This document shows, piece by piece, positions 52,517 through 64,000 of a stretch of 64,000 nucleotides of DNA. Source of the DNA: Mesomycoplasma lagogenitalium (GTDB lineage: Bacteria > Bacillota_I > Bacilli_A > Mycoplasmatales > Metamycoplasmataceae); NCBI RefSeq assembly GCF_029854295.1, contig NZ_CP122979.1:806001-870000 (forward strand), written 5' to 3'. Numbering within the stretch: the first letter of the stretch is position 1; each line of letters begins with the position of its first letter. The translations under genes were made by a program, and so were the position numbers. The notes under the pieces are model-generated. The model saw only the letters and a program-made list of their open reading frames with translations. It did not search any database and was not told where the DNA came from.

Positions 52517-54574
52517 TTATTTTATCCTCATTTCTATATGATCTTTTGTTTCTTTTATTTCAATATCTTTATATTGTTCTTTAGTTGGCAATGTAATCAT
52601 CAATGAATTATCATAACCTTCTTCTGTTATTTTTTGATAATCAAATTCGATTATTGTTTCACCCTTTTTCACTACATCGTTTACCTTTAAATCACTTTTA
52701 AAGTATTTGCCATTTAAATTAACTGTATCGATTCCAATGTGAATTAAAATATCAATTCCAGTTTTAGTTTTTAAAGCAATTGCATGCTTGGTTTCAGCGA
52801 CAAAAACCACTGTAAAATCCTGTGATGCGATAAGGGCATTATTATTAAAATTATTAAATGCAATTCCCTTTCCTAAACTTTTGCTAGCAAATGCTTGATC
52901 ATTGACTTTTTCTAAAGGTAAATAATCTCCTGGTTTTTTAAATTTAATAACATTATTTTTTGACATTTTTGCTTGTATTTTACTTTTTAAATTGCTTTTT
53001 GCAACAACTAACTTATCTATTGTATGTGTTTTAACAGGAATAACAACATAATTATTTAATTTGGTTTTAAAATCAGAATAACCATTTGACATTTTTGTAT
53101 TAAATGCATTAATTTTAACCATTGCTTTTTCAGGTAATTTAACTTTATAAAACATTAGCATTAATAAAAACGATGCAAAAAGTCCTCCAAAAGTTAATAT
53201 TAATGTTAAATAAAAGTTTAAATTAAATCCATTTACAGGATCTATAAACAATGGTAAACGAACAAAACCAGATGCCAGTGCACCAAAAACTTTAATTTGA
53301 AATGCACCCGCTATTGCTCCTATTATTCCTGATACTACACAAGATAATACAAATGTCTTTTTCCGCGACAATGTAAAACCATAAATTGTTGGTTCAGTAA
53401 TTCCAAAAAAAGCACTTGCTAGAGCACTAATTCCCTTTGAAAAATCTATTTTTCTTTTTTCTAAAACCATTAAAGCTAATAAAATTCCAATTTGGGTTAC
53501 AAAAGGAAAGAAAATTATTGCAGCTAGTGGTGAAGCATTTGCTGCACTTGCAAATTCTAATAAAGCAATTGGAACTAGCGATCAATGAAGTCCAAAAATT
53601 ACTAGTATTTGTCAGAAAAAACCTACAATTAATCCAACCAATATTGGAGAAAAGTTGTAAATATTTTTAATGGCGATATTTAAAATTTGTTGCGCCCATG
53701 ATGCTAATGGTCCGATGAATAAAAGACCAAAAAATGATCCAACAAAAAAGACAATTAAATTAGTTGTTATCATCGAAAGAGCTTGTGGTGTCACTCTTTT
53801 TAAAAATCTATTTAATTTTGATACAGATAATAAAATAATAATGATAGGAATGAACGAAGAAGCATAACCTCCTTTTGGTCAAATAATAGGCATTTTCCCT
53901 ATTCTAGCATAAACGTCAGTTTCAAAAATGGTTCCTACAAAAATTTTATCTGCTACTTGTTTTTGTTGCACACTAATGCCATCAACAGCTCCTGAAAAAT
54001 TATAGACAATTGATGGAAATACTAGAAAAATTGCAATGGACATTGCTACATAAACATTTATGTCTTTTCTTTTGGCGACATTATATGCTATAAATACTGG
54101 AAGAAAATTAAATGTCGAATCTCCTAGTGCTTTCATAATTATAAACATCGCATCAGTTGACGGAACTTTAAATGCACTCATTGTTGCAACTATTCCTTTT
54201 AAAAGTCCAGAAACAATTAAAATCGGCAATGCTGGTGTAATAACACCAACGATAAAATCGAGAAAACGAGAAAGTAATTTAGTCTTTTTATCTTGATTTA
54301 AATTATTATTATTATTATTTGCATTAATAAAACCTAAAATTTCATTAACTGCATTAAAAACATTTTTAACTTCATTTCCGATAATAATTTGATATTGCCC
54401 GCCAGCTTTAACAACACTAATTACTTGTGCCATCTTTTTTATTTTGTCAGTATTTGCTAAATTTTCATTTTGTAAAACTAAACGTAATCTGGTCATACAG
54501 TGTTTTACACTAACGATGTTGACTTTTCCACCGACATTATCAATTATTTCTTGAGCAATTTTTTTATAATTCAT
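52517..54574 (-). CDS. Beta-glucoside PTS transporter, IIBCA, copy 1
   Basis: 685 aa. Domain order B-C-A: IIB with phospho-Cys in KHCMTRLRL (~26), IIC with about ten membrane segments including GITEPTIYGFTL, IIA with phospho-His in ILIHIGIDTV (~600). Imports and phosphorylates beta-glucosides using HPr. AAGGAGG precedes ATG 54574; an in-frame upstream ATG at 54610 lies before the -10 box and is not used. Promoter carries a 16-bp poly-A (see separate entry). Confidence 0.93.
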
Positions 54575-54596
54575 AATTAATAACCTCCTTAAATCA

Positions 54597-54629
54597 ATTA
54601 TAAAAAACATCGCTTTTTTTTTTTTTTTT
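54597..54629 (-). promoter_or_regulatory. PTS operon 1 promoter with 16-nt poly-A tract
   Basis: Minus strand: A16 (54614-54629) ends 11 bp before TATAAT (54597-54602), i.e. in the -35/spacer zone. Such tracts vary promoter spacing in mycoplasma surface genes. The duplicate operon has the same layout. Confidence 0.65.
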
Positions 54630-54688
54630 GTGAAAAACCTACTTTTTAGCCATTTTTATTAACTTTTTTTAAAAAATAAAAAATAATT

Positions 54689-54721
54689 AAAAATAGATCT
54701 TTAAAATCTAGATCTATTTTT
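54689..54721. terminator. Bidirectional terminator between the two bgl operons
   Basis: Perfect 12-bp stem AAAAATAGATCT/AGATCTATTTTT with a 9-nt loop; ends operon 2. Confidence 0.8.
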
Positions 54722-54767
54722 AATTATTTATAATCCTCGGTTTTTAAACCATTAAATTTAATTTGTT

Positions 54768-56168
<1,401 letters not shown>

Positions 56169-56169
56169 A

Positions 56170-58224
56170 TTATTTTACCCTCATTTCTATATAATCTTTT
56201 GTTTCTTTTATTTCAATATCTTTATATTGTTCTTTAGTTGGTAATGTAATCATCAATGAATTATCATAACCTTCTTCTTTTATTTTTTGGTAATTGAACT
56301 CTATAATTTTATCGCCTTTTTTAATTATATCATTTGCCTTTAAATCACTTTTAAAGTATTTACCATTTAAATTAACTGTATCAATTCCAATGTGAATTAA
56401 AATATCAATTCCAGTTTTAGTTTTTAAAGCAATTGCATGTTTGGTTTCAGCAACAAAAACTACTGTAAAATCTTGTGATGCAATAAGGGCATTATTATTA
56501 AAATTATTAAATGCAATTCCCTTTCCTAAACTTTCACTAGCAAATGCTTGATCATTGACTTTTTCTAAAGGTAAATAATTTCCTGGTTTTTTAAATTTAA
56601 TAATATTATTTTTTGACATTTTTGCTTGTGTTTTATTTTTTAAATTGCTTTTTGCAACAACTAATTTGTCAATTGTATGTGTTTTAACAGGAATAACAAC
56701 ATAATTATTTACTTTGGTTTTAAAATTAGAATAACCATTTGATATTTTTGAATTAAATGCATTAATTTTAACCATTGCTTTTTCAGGCAATTTAACTTTA
56801 TAAAACATTAGCATTAATCCAAAAGCTAATAAAATTCCACCGAAAGATAAAGCGATTGCAACTCAAAAATTGGTATTTTCACTTATCGGTACATTTGGTG
56901 TGATAAATAATGGTAAATTAGTTAATCCTAACGGATTTGCATATGCTTCTAATTTAAATGCTCCTGCTATTGCTCCTAAAATACCAGAAACCAAACAAGA
57001 TAAAAAGAATAATTTTTTTCTAGATAAAGTAAATCCATAAATTGTTGGTTCAGTAATTCCGAAAATTGCACTAGCAAATGCTCCTGTAGCTTTAGGCAAA
57101 TCAATTGTTTTTCTTTCTAAAAGCATTAATGCTAATAAAATTCCTATTTGCGAAACAAATGGTAAAAAGATAATCGCCCCAATTTGTGATGCTCCTGATG
57201 CTAATTGTAAAATAACAATCGGAACAACTGATCAATGAAGACCGAAAATTACTAAAATTTGTCAGAAAAAACCTAAAAGCAACCCTGTTGCTATTGGAGA
57301 AAATTCATATATAGAATTAATAACATAATTTAATATTTGTTGCATTCAGGAAATAACTGGTCCGATAAATAATAAACCGCCAAATGCTCCAACAAAAAAT
57401 ACAATGGAATTTGTAGTAATTGAAGAAAGTGCTTCTGGTGTTACTCTTTTTAAAAAACGATTTAATTTAGATACAATTAATAAAATAGCGATGATCGGAA
57501 TAAATGAAGAGGTATATCCTCCACTTGGTCAAATTATTGGCATTTGACCAAGTTTGGCATAAATTTTCGATTCAAATATCGTATTAGCAAAAATAACATC
57601 AATTGGTTCTTTTGCTGTGGAATTAGCACCATCGACTATTCCTGAAAAATTATAAACAATGGTTGGCATAATTAAAAATAATGCAATCCCCATCGCGACA
57701 AAGATATTAATATCTTTTCTTTTAGCAACATTATATGCAATGTAAACAGGAAGAAAAGCAAATGTTGCATCCCCCATTCCTGCTAATATAATGTACATTG
57801 TGTTATTCGCAGGAACATTTGCGGCACCTAAAATTGCTACAAGCCCTTTAAATAACCCCGAAACTATTAAAATAGAAATTACTGGTGTAATTGTCGCAAC
57901 TATAAAATCAATAAATTTATTTAATAAAGTTGTTTTTTTAACATTATTAGAACTTAAATTATTTGATATTTCGCCACTTAAACCTAAAATTTCAATTACG
58001 GCATCGAAAATGTATTTAACTTCATTTCCGATAATGATTTGATATTGTCCGCCAGCTTTAACAACACTAATAACTTTGCTAATTTTTTTAACTTTTTCTG
58101 TATTAGCTAAATTTTCATCTTTTAATATTAATCTCAACCTTGTCATACAATGTTTTGCATTGATAATATTTGTTTTTCCTCCAACATTATCAATGATTTG
58201 CTGAGCAATGTTTTTATAATTCAT
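56170..58224 (-). CDS. Beta-glucoside PTS transporter, IIBCA, copy 2
   Basis: 684 aa, same B-C-A order: KHCMTRLRL, a GITEPTIYGFTL loop in IIC, ILIHIGIDTV in IIA. IIB and IIA are very like copy 1; parts of IIC (around the periplasmic loops) differ more, suggesting divergence in substrate recognition or mosaic exchange. AAGGAGG precedes ATG 58224. Confidence 0.93.
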
Positions 58225-58242
58225 TTTAACCTCCTTAATTTA

Positions 58243-58275
58243 ATTATAAAGCCATCACTTTTTTTTTTTTTTTTT
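58243..58275 (-). promoter_or_regulatory. PTS operon 2 promoter with 17-nt poly-A tract
   Basis: Minus strand: A17 (58259-58275) ends 10 bp upstream of TATAAT (58243-58248). Tract length and offset differ by one base each from operon 1. Confidence 0.65.
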
Positions 58276-58668
58276 ACTCAAAAGATTAAAAAAACACTTG
58301 TTTAAAGGCATTTTTTAATAAAATAAAAATTAAATTTAATGTTTATAAACTAAAAGAAAAAATAATTTATGTACATTAAATATTTTCATTTTTTTAAATT
58401 TAATAAAAAAGTAAAAGTAATAAAATATAAAAAAATCACTGTTGGATAATTGAATAAAGAAAAAGAAAATAAAAATTATTTGTTTTTATAAAATTTTAAT
58501 TATAAATTTAATTAATTTATTTAAATGATATTAATAAATTTAAAAAGCGTTAAAAATCAAGACAATAAAGAGCATTTATAAAAAAATATGGAAAAATTGG
58601 CAAAAAATTGCATTATTTTTTTATAATATTAATATTAAAAAATAAATAAAAATAAATTAAGGGGAAAA
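58276..58668. other. AT-rich intergenic region with pgk promoter
   Basis: No gene seen. For pgk, TATAAT (58622-58627) and TTGGCA (58597-58602) with 19-bp spacing are the likely promoter. The rest, about 300 bp, is low-complexity A/T with nothing I can support. Confidence 0.55.
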
Positions 58669-59874
58669 ATGCATTTAACAAGCAAAAAAACAATAGATGA
58701 TTTACAATTAAAAGGAAAAAAAGTTTTAATAAGAGTTGATTTTAATGTTCCTATCAAAGATGGAAAAATAACTTCAGTAAAAAGAATAGTATCTTCTTTA
58801 CCTACAATAAATAAAGTACTTGAAGAAGGTGGAAAAGCAATTGTTTTTTCTCATCTAGGAAGAGTAAAAGAAGAAGCTGATAAAACTAAAAAATCCTTAA
58901 AACCTGTTGTTTATGAATTAGCAAATCAATTAGGAAGAAATATTATTTATGTTGATCAAACAAGAGGTGCTAAATTAGAACATGCAATCGAAAAAATGCA
59001 AGATGGTGAAATTTTAGTATTTGAAAACACAAGATTTGAAGATTTAAATAATAAAGCCGAATCTAAAAATGATCCTGAGTTAGGAAAATACTGAGCATCA
59101 TTAGGAGATGTATTTATTAATGATGCTTTCGGTACAGCTCACAGAGCTCATGCTTCTAATGTTGGTATTGCTTCGAATATCGCTGAATCAGCTATGGGAT
59201 ATTTACTAGAAAAAGAAGTAAAAGCACTATCGAAAATAGTTCACAATCCTATTAAACCATTTGTAGCAATTATTGGAGGAGCGAAAATTTCAGATAAAAT
59301 CGGTGTTGTTTCATCATTATTAGAAAAAGCAGATAAAGTTATTATTGGTGGCGGAATGGCATATACTTTCAATAAGGCGCTAGGATTTAATATCGGTAAT
59401 TCTTTAGTTGAAGAAGATAAAATCGAATTAGCGAAAGAATATTTAGAAAAATATAAAGATAAAATTATTTTACCTGTTGATCATGCTTCAGCAACAAGTT
59501 TTGAAGATCAAGAAAGAATTTTAAATCCTTCTCACCCACTACAAATTCCAGAAAATACAATGGGGCTAGATATTGATCAATATTCTATTGAATTATTTAA
59601 ATCTGAATTAGAAGGTGCTAAAACAGTTTTATGAAATGGACCAATGGGAGTAACAGAATTTTCTAATTTTAAATACGGAACTGAAGCTGTTGCAAAAGAA
59701 ATATCTAAATTAGAAGATGCTTATTCAGTTATTGGTGGTGGCGATTCAGTTGCCGCTGTTGAAAATTTAGGATTTGAAGATGCATTTAGTCACATTTCTA
59801 CAGGTGGCGGAGCTTCTATCGAATTTTTAGAAGGAAAAGAACTTCCTGGAATTAAAGCAATTCAAGATAAATAA
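58669..59874 (+). CDS. pgk: Phosphoglycerate kinase
   Basis: 401 aa, full length. [63 protein letters not shown] and [10 protein letters not shown] are the conserved blocks. Substrate-level ATP formation in glycolysis, the main energy route in mycoplasmas. AAGGGGA precedes ATG; terminator follows. Confidence 0.96.
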
Positions 59875-59910
59875 TAACTTAGATTAATAAATTATTTAAA
59901 TAAAATACCA

Positions 59911-59945
59911 AAAATCAACCGCAAAAATAAACGGTTGATTTTTTA
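59911..59945 (+). terminator. Intrinsic terminator of pgk
   Basis: AAAATCAACCG, 10-nt loop, CGGTTGATTTT plus T-run. Confidence 0.85.
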
Positions 59946-60080
59946 TAATTACATTTACTAACAGCACATAAAAAGTAAAGGCCATTTTTATATACTGCTT
60001 TTATATATAAAAAAACTTGTTCATAACTGTTTATTAATTATTATGAATATTTTTTAAAGAACTGGGCTAAAATAGCTTTT

Positions 60081-60269
60081 TTAACAGATTTTTCCATCAT
60101 TTACATTCAATATTAATTGGCCAAATAAGAAATGAATTAATTCACTTTTCCCTTTATCTCTATAAATAGCACCTAATGGCGATTCAAAAACATCACCAGA
60201 TATGTGATGATTTATTTCTTGACCATTTCCTAATAAAACAGTCTCATCAAGTCTTAAAAAGCACTTAAG
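60081..60269 (-). pseudogene. Gene remnant of unknown identity
   Basis: A minus-strand frame without start codon, about 60 codons, reads like real protein (LDETVLLGNGQEINHHISGD, then VFESPLGAIYRDKGKSELIH) and ends at TAA 60081-60083. It is bounded upstream by an in-frame stop. Base composition is less A/T-biased than the surrounding spacer. Probably the tail of a deleted gene; I cannot name the family. The rest of 59946-60309 shows nothing else. Confidence 0.5.
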
Positions 60270-60309
60270 TTAAAAAATGTTATATTAGATTGAATTATAT
60301 TTTTTTTAA

Positions 60310-61245
60310 TTAGTTATTTTTTAAATAAATTTGAGCTGCTTTAGCAATCATTGCTGCATTATCAGTACAATATTTTAAATCAGGAGTAATAACATTTTTA
60401 TGTAATTTTAAAAATTCTTGCCTTAATAATTTATTAGCAGAAACTCCACCTGCTAAAACGATTGAATTTACTTGATAATGTTTAATTGCTAAAGAAAATT
60501 TTTCAATTAAATATTCAACAACTGTCTTTTGAAATTCATAAGCAATTTCACTAACTGGAACATTTAATTTTCTGTTTTCAAAATTATTAATGATGTTAAT
60601 AACTTGAGTTTTAATACCACTTAATGAAAAATCATAAATCTCTTCGGTTTTTGGTTTTGTTAGTTTAATGGAAGTTCTTTTGCCACTGTAATTTCAATAT
60701 TCTTTATCTATTAGCGGGCCGCCGGGAAATCCTAAATTTAATTTTCTTGCAACTTTATCGTATGCTTCCCCTACTGCATCATCTAAAGTTTCACCAATAA
60801 TTTTAATATTATTTTCATTTTCAGCATACAGAATTTGTGTATGACCACCTGAAACTAATAGCCCTAATGCTGGATATAAAATTTCATTATCAATTGCTCC
60901 TGAAAAAAAATGACCATCTAGATGATTGATTGCTATTAGTGGTTTATTTATCGCCAATGAAATAGCACTTGCAAATAAATAACCAACTTGTAGTGCTCCA
61001 ATTAATCCCGGTTCTTTTGTATATGCAATATAATCAATTTTATCTAATTTAATAACTTTTTTAATTTCTTGCAAAATTAAAGCAATGTTATTAACATGCT
61101 CTCTTGAAGCGATTTCGGGAATTGTTCCGCCATATTTAGCATGAATATCTATTTGACTAAATATAATATTTTTTAAAATTTTGTTATTTTCTAAAATTGC
61201 TATTGATGAATCATCGTGTGATGTTTCTATTGCTAAAATTGTCAT
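60310..61245 (-). CDS. tsaD: tRNA threonylcarbamoyladenosine biosynthesis protein TsaD
   Basis: 311 aa. ILAIETSHDDSSIAI, metal site HLDGHFF, LVSGGHTQI, GETLDDAVGEAYDKVAR, and LAGGVSANKLLR are Kae1/TsaD signatures. Transfers the threonylcarbamoyl group to A37 of ANN-reading tRNAs. Start ATG 61245 follows AAGAGGT. Terminal residues YLKNN. Confidence 0.93.
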
Positions 61246-61311
61246 TTTTACCTCTTAAATAAAATTATAATAAAAAATTTTGTTTTTTTAAAATATGTTG
61301 TATAATAATTA

Positions 61312-61413
61312 CAGCAATCATAGCAAAGGGGATCACCTGATACCATTCCGAACTCAGTAGTTAAGCCCTTTTACGCCGAAAATACCAGAGATGGGAAAAT
61401 AGGGAGTTGCTGC
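61312..61413 (+). rRNA. rrf: 5S ribosomal RNA
   Basis: CATAGCAAAGGGGATCACCT, CCATTCCGAACTCAGTAGTT and AAGCCCTTTTACGCCGAAAA follow the 5S consensus. The ends CAGCAA (61312) and TTGCTG (61407) pair as helix I. A T-run follows and TATAAT lies at 61301-61306, so the gene has its own promoter and terminator and is not linked to 16S/23S genes, as often in the hominis group. Confidence 0.93.
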
Positions 61414-61449
61414 TTTTTTTTATTTTATTTTTAGTAATTTGGAGGTTTT

Positions 61450-62286
61450 ATGTCATTTAGTCATCAAATAAAATTAGAAGTTCTAAAAAATAAAATGAAA
61501 GAAAAGCACTTTCTTTCCTTTTTAAATGGTCTTATTTTAACTAATTGTAAATTTATTGAAGAAGAGAGTTTTATAATAAAAATTAACAAAAGTGATATTT
61601 CTTTTTTAATTAAAGAGAAATTACAAAAATATGATATTAAATTTTATCGAACTACTAAAAATAAAAATTGAATTGTCATTTTAAAAAAAGATTTTAAAAT
61701 TAAATATGAAATTGAAAATCCGCAATTTTTCTTTGCCGGAGCATTTGTAGGAGCTGGAACTATTTCTGATATTAATTCAATTTACTATAATTTGCAAATT
61801 ACTTTTTTTTATGAAGAAATTGGAGAAATAATAAAAGATAAATTAAATAGTTATCAATTTAATTTTAAAATTACAAAAAATAAAAATAAATTTTTAATTT
61901 ATGAAAAACAAGTGGAAAATATTCAAGATTTTTTAAATGCTATTGGTGCTAATGAAAATTTTCAAACTTTTTTTAATATAAAAAATATGAGAGATATTCA
62001 AAATAATGCTAATAGATTAGCTAATCTTGATGTTCATAATCAACAAAGATTAGTTAATGCCGCTTCTCGCGATATTGAAAATTATAATTTTATTTTAGAA
62101 AATAAATTAGAACATTTATTTAAAAAGGAAGAGTTAATTTTTTTTCAAGAAAGAGTTAATGAACCCTTTTTAAACTTAAATGATATTGCTTTATTATTAA
62201 GTGAAAAGCATAATATTAAAAAAACTAAAAGCGGTTTAAACCACTGATCAATTAAACTTAATAAAATTGTAAAAAATTTAAAATAA
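61450..62286 (+). CDS. whiA: WhiA-family DNA-binding protein
   Basis: 278 aa. N-terminal LAGLIDADG-like domain (LSFLNGLILTNCKF, FFAGAFVGAGTIS) and C-terminal HTH with NIKNMRDIQNNANRLANLD and LNLNDIALLLSEKHNIKKTK. Conserved Gram-positive regulator of cell division and related genes; here no neighbouring yvcK/rapZ genes. TTGGAGG precedes ATG. Confidence 0.88.
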
Positions 62287-62310
62287 TAAATTTTAAATCG
62301 GTTATTATAG

Positions 62311-62334
62311 TATAATACTCCTTAAAGGAGAAAA
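62311..62334 (+). promoter_or_regulatory. Promoter and ribosome site of the permease gene
   Basis: TATAAT at 62311-62316 and AAAGGAG at 62324-62330; predicted leader about 12 nt. Confidence 0.55.
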
Positions 62335-63861
62335 ATGTCTGAAAAACAAGGTAAAAAAATTGGACTAGTACTTGCATTAATGATGCTTATTGGTTCCGTT
62401 GTAGGAATAGGAATTTTTTTTAAAAATGGAACTATTTCAAGAGAAACTGGCGGTAATGGAATTTCTTGACTTATCGCCTGAATTATTGGTGGAATTATTT
62501 CTATCGCTGCGGCACTAAATTTTGCCGAAATTGGAACGATGAAAAAAAGCAAATTAAGTGGCTTATCTAGTTGAATTTATCGCACATCAGGAACTAAAAT
62601 TGGCTATGGAACTTCTGTAGCTTATGCAATATTTTATTGAGGTCTTTTGCTAGTTATTATCCCAATATTTTCTGCAGAAATGTTATTTTATTTTTTAGGT
62701 ACTATTAATGTTATTGACTTTCAAAAAATAAAGTTATGAGTTATTTGTTTAACAGGAATAGGGATTGGAATTTTATTTTATGTATTAAACTGAATTTCAC
62801 TAAAAATTAGTGGTTATGTACAAACGGTTGTTACTATTTTAAAATTTATTCCATTATTATTAGGAGCATTAGCTGGAATAATTTTTCCTTATGTTAATAA
62901 TAATGGAGGAACAAATGCGTTTGTAGATTTTAAAAATACTTTTAGCGCTAAGGGAATCGTTCTAGCACTGCCTGCTGTACTGTTTTCTTATGATGCATTT
63001 TTAGTTTCAGGTTCAATTGGAAATAAAATTAAAAATGCTAATCGTAATTTACCGCTTGCTATTTTAATTGGGATGATAACAATAGTAATTCTTTATTCGC
63101 TGATAGCTATTTCCTCAATTTTACATAATTCTAGTGTGATTTGAGATTTACTTAAAAATACTATGCCTGCAAATATAAGTAATTATATTGTACCGATGGT
63201 TGTCTTTTTTATTTTAGTATCTTCCTTAGGTGTTACTAATGGTATAAGCGCTGCTTTTAGTGCGGAAATAGAAAATCTTATTGATTTAAATGTTCTTTTC
63301 GGATCAAAATGATTAAAAGACAAAATTCAAGATAAAGCTAAAATTGTTTATTGATTATTTATTTTATTAATTTGAAATTTAATGTGAATTTTACCAAGTG
63401 CAATAATCGATTCAGATGCATTAATAGATGGTGTGTCTAACTATCCAACAGCATTTTTTATGATGGTCTATGCTTATTTGATTTTAACTTATACAATTAA
63501 AAGAAATAAAATTAATGAAACTCAAAAAATTAATAAATATCTTTATTATATTGCTGCATTTATTTCAGTAGTTGGAATTGCTGTAGTAAAAATTGCTTAT
63601 TTATATGCAATCAGTGAAAATTTAGTTAAATGGGAAATCGCTAATTGAGGGTTGTTTAAAACTGATGCAAATGCTATAAAAATTCCTTTAGAATTTATTT
63701 TATATATAATCAATCTTTTAATTATAATTATTATTCCATTTATTAATTTTTATTTAGAAAAATGAATATTTAAAAGAAATATATTAAATGAATTTACTAG
63801 TCAACTTGAAGAAAAAGAAGAAAAAACTAACAAATTTAAAAACGAATCATTTTATATTTAA
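62335..63861 (+). CDS. APC-family amino-acid permease
   Basis: 508 aa, about 12-14 membrane segments. The first helix carries MLIGSVVGIGIFF (the APC GSxxGSGIF motif), then SWLIAWIIGGIIS and a conserved ALNFAEIGTMKKSKLSGLSS. PAVLFSYDAFLVSGSIGNKI matches the APC helix 6 region. Uptake of amino acids; substrate unknown. Charged C-terminal tail. Terminator overlaps the end. Confidence 0.88.
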
Positions 63862-63885
63862 TGTAATTCGTTTTTTTTTTTTTTT
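63841..63885 (+). terminator. Terminator of the permease gene
   Basis: AACGAAT/ATTCGTT arms around the stop codon followed by T15 (63871-63885). Confidence 0.7.
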
Positions 63886-63892
63886 ACAAATA

Positions 63893-63923
63893 AAAAAAGC
63901 AAGTAAAACTTGCTCTTGTTTTT
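63893..63923. terminator. Terminator for rpmB (minus), also usable on plus
   Basis: AGCAAG-TAAAA-CTTGCT with A7 before and T-rich after. Confidence 0.75.
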
Positions 63924-63934
63924 ATTAATAACTA

Positions 63935-64000
63935 TTAGTTAGAAATCCCTTGCTTACGTAATGTTCTAGCAGTTTTAGCACTTACTTTAATAGTGATAAC
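63935..64000 (-). CDS. rpmB: 50S ribosomal protein L28, C-terminal part (runs off window)
   Basis: The last 21 residues read VITIKVSAKTARTLRKQGIS and Asn, then TAA (63935-63937). The VSxKTxRTLKKQ ending is that of mycoplasma L28. The N-terminus lies beyond base 64000. Confidence 0.75.
   Translation of the reverse strand, partial: VITIKVSAKTARTLRKQGISN

Overview
The window is chromosomal DNA of a mycoplasma (class Mollicutes). It is very AT-rich, and TGA is read as tryptophan throughout: nearly every long gene carries in-frame TGA at Trp positions. Other pointers are a 5S rRNA gene standing alone, many lipoproteins with lipobox signals, and no cell-wall genes. A member of the hominis/bovis side of the genus is plausible from gene content, but the species cannot be fixed from sequence alone.

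Layout. (1) 1-4559, minus strand: two ABC exporter genes, one partial and one with decayed ATPase motifs, then gyrB. (2) About 4678-31373: an integrative conjugative element (ICE) of roughly 26.7 kb between gyrB and an rluD-like gene, marked by inverted motifs AGTATCAC-N8-GGTTGCT (left) and AGCAACC-N9-GTGATACT (right). It carries a wHTH protein, an HU-like protein, small membrane proteins, a pilin-like protein, a VirB6-like channel protein, a VirB3/VirB4-like ATPase, SSB, an N6-adenine methyltransferase-like protein, three tandem genes made of 36-residue helical repeats, RNase HIII, a 1,708-aa surface protein, a lipoprotein, a Panacea/SocA (DUF4065) antitoxin pair beside a transmembrane protein, and a transposase-like gene near the right end. 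About 1 kb of non-coding right end holds hairpins, short repeats and two candidate small RNAs. (3) 31514-35401: rluD-like gene and gatCAB. (4) 35440-36767: two paralogous membrane proteins, minus strand. (5) 37023-39513: rplK-rplA, a small membrane protein, a lipoprotein with a possibly slippage-prone promoter. (6) 39568-48332: dCMP deaminase with a structured leader, a MATE exporter, then a compact overlapping run recO, rsmD, gmk, PP2C phosphatase, Ser/Thr kinase, rsgA, rpe and a phosphohexomutase. (7) 48367-50965: a truncated cytosine methyltransferase overlapping an M60-like metallopeptidase lipoprotein. (8) 51109-58224: two tandem copies of a beta-glucoside PTS/6-phospho-beta-glucosidase operon, each with a long poly-A tract beside its -10 box. 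(9) 58669-64000: pgk, a gene remnant, tsaD, 5S rRNA, whiA, an amino-acid permease and the end of rpmB.

How it works together. The ICE plus-strand genes are packed with short overlaps, as in one long operon: membrane channel and ATPase, DNA handling (HU, SSB, methylase, RNase HIII), surface proteins, a stability module and recombination functions. No VirD4-type coupling protein or relaxase is recognisable, so the element is either partly dependent on another element or uses an unrecognised protein. The most unusual content is the set of 36-aa repeat proteins and the duplicated Panacea module. Outside the ICE, the duplicated PTS operons and the lipoprotein gene show homopolymer tracts in promoters, which suggests phase-variable expression.
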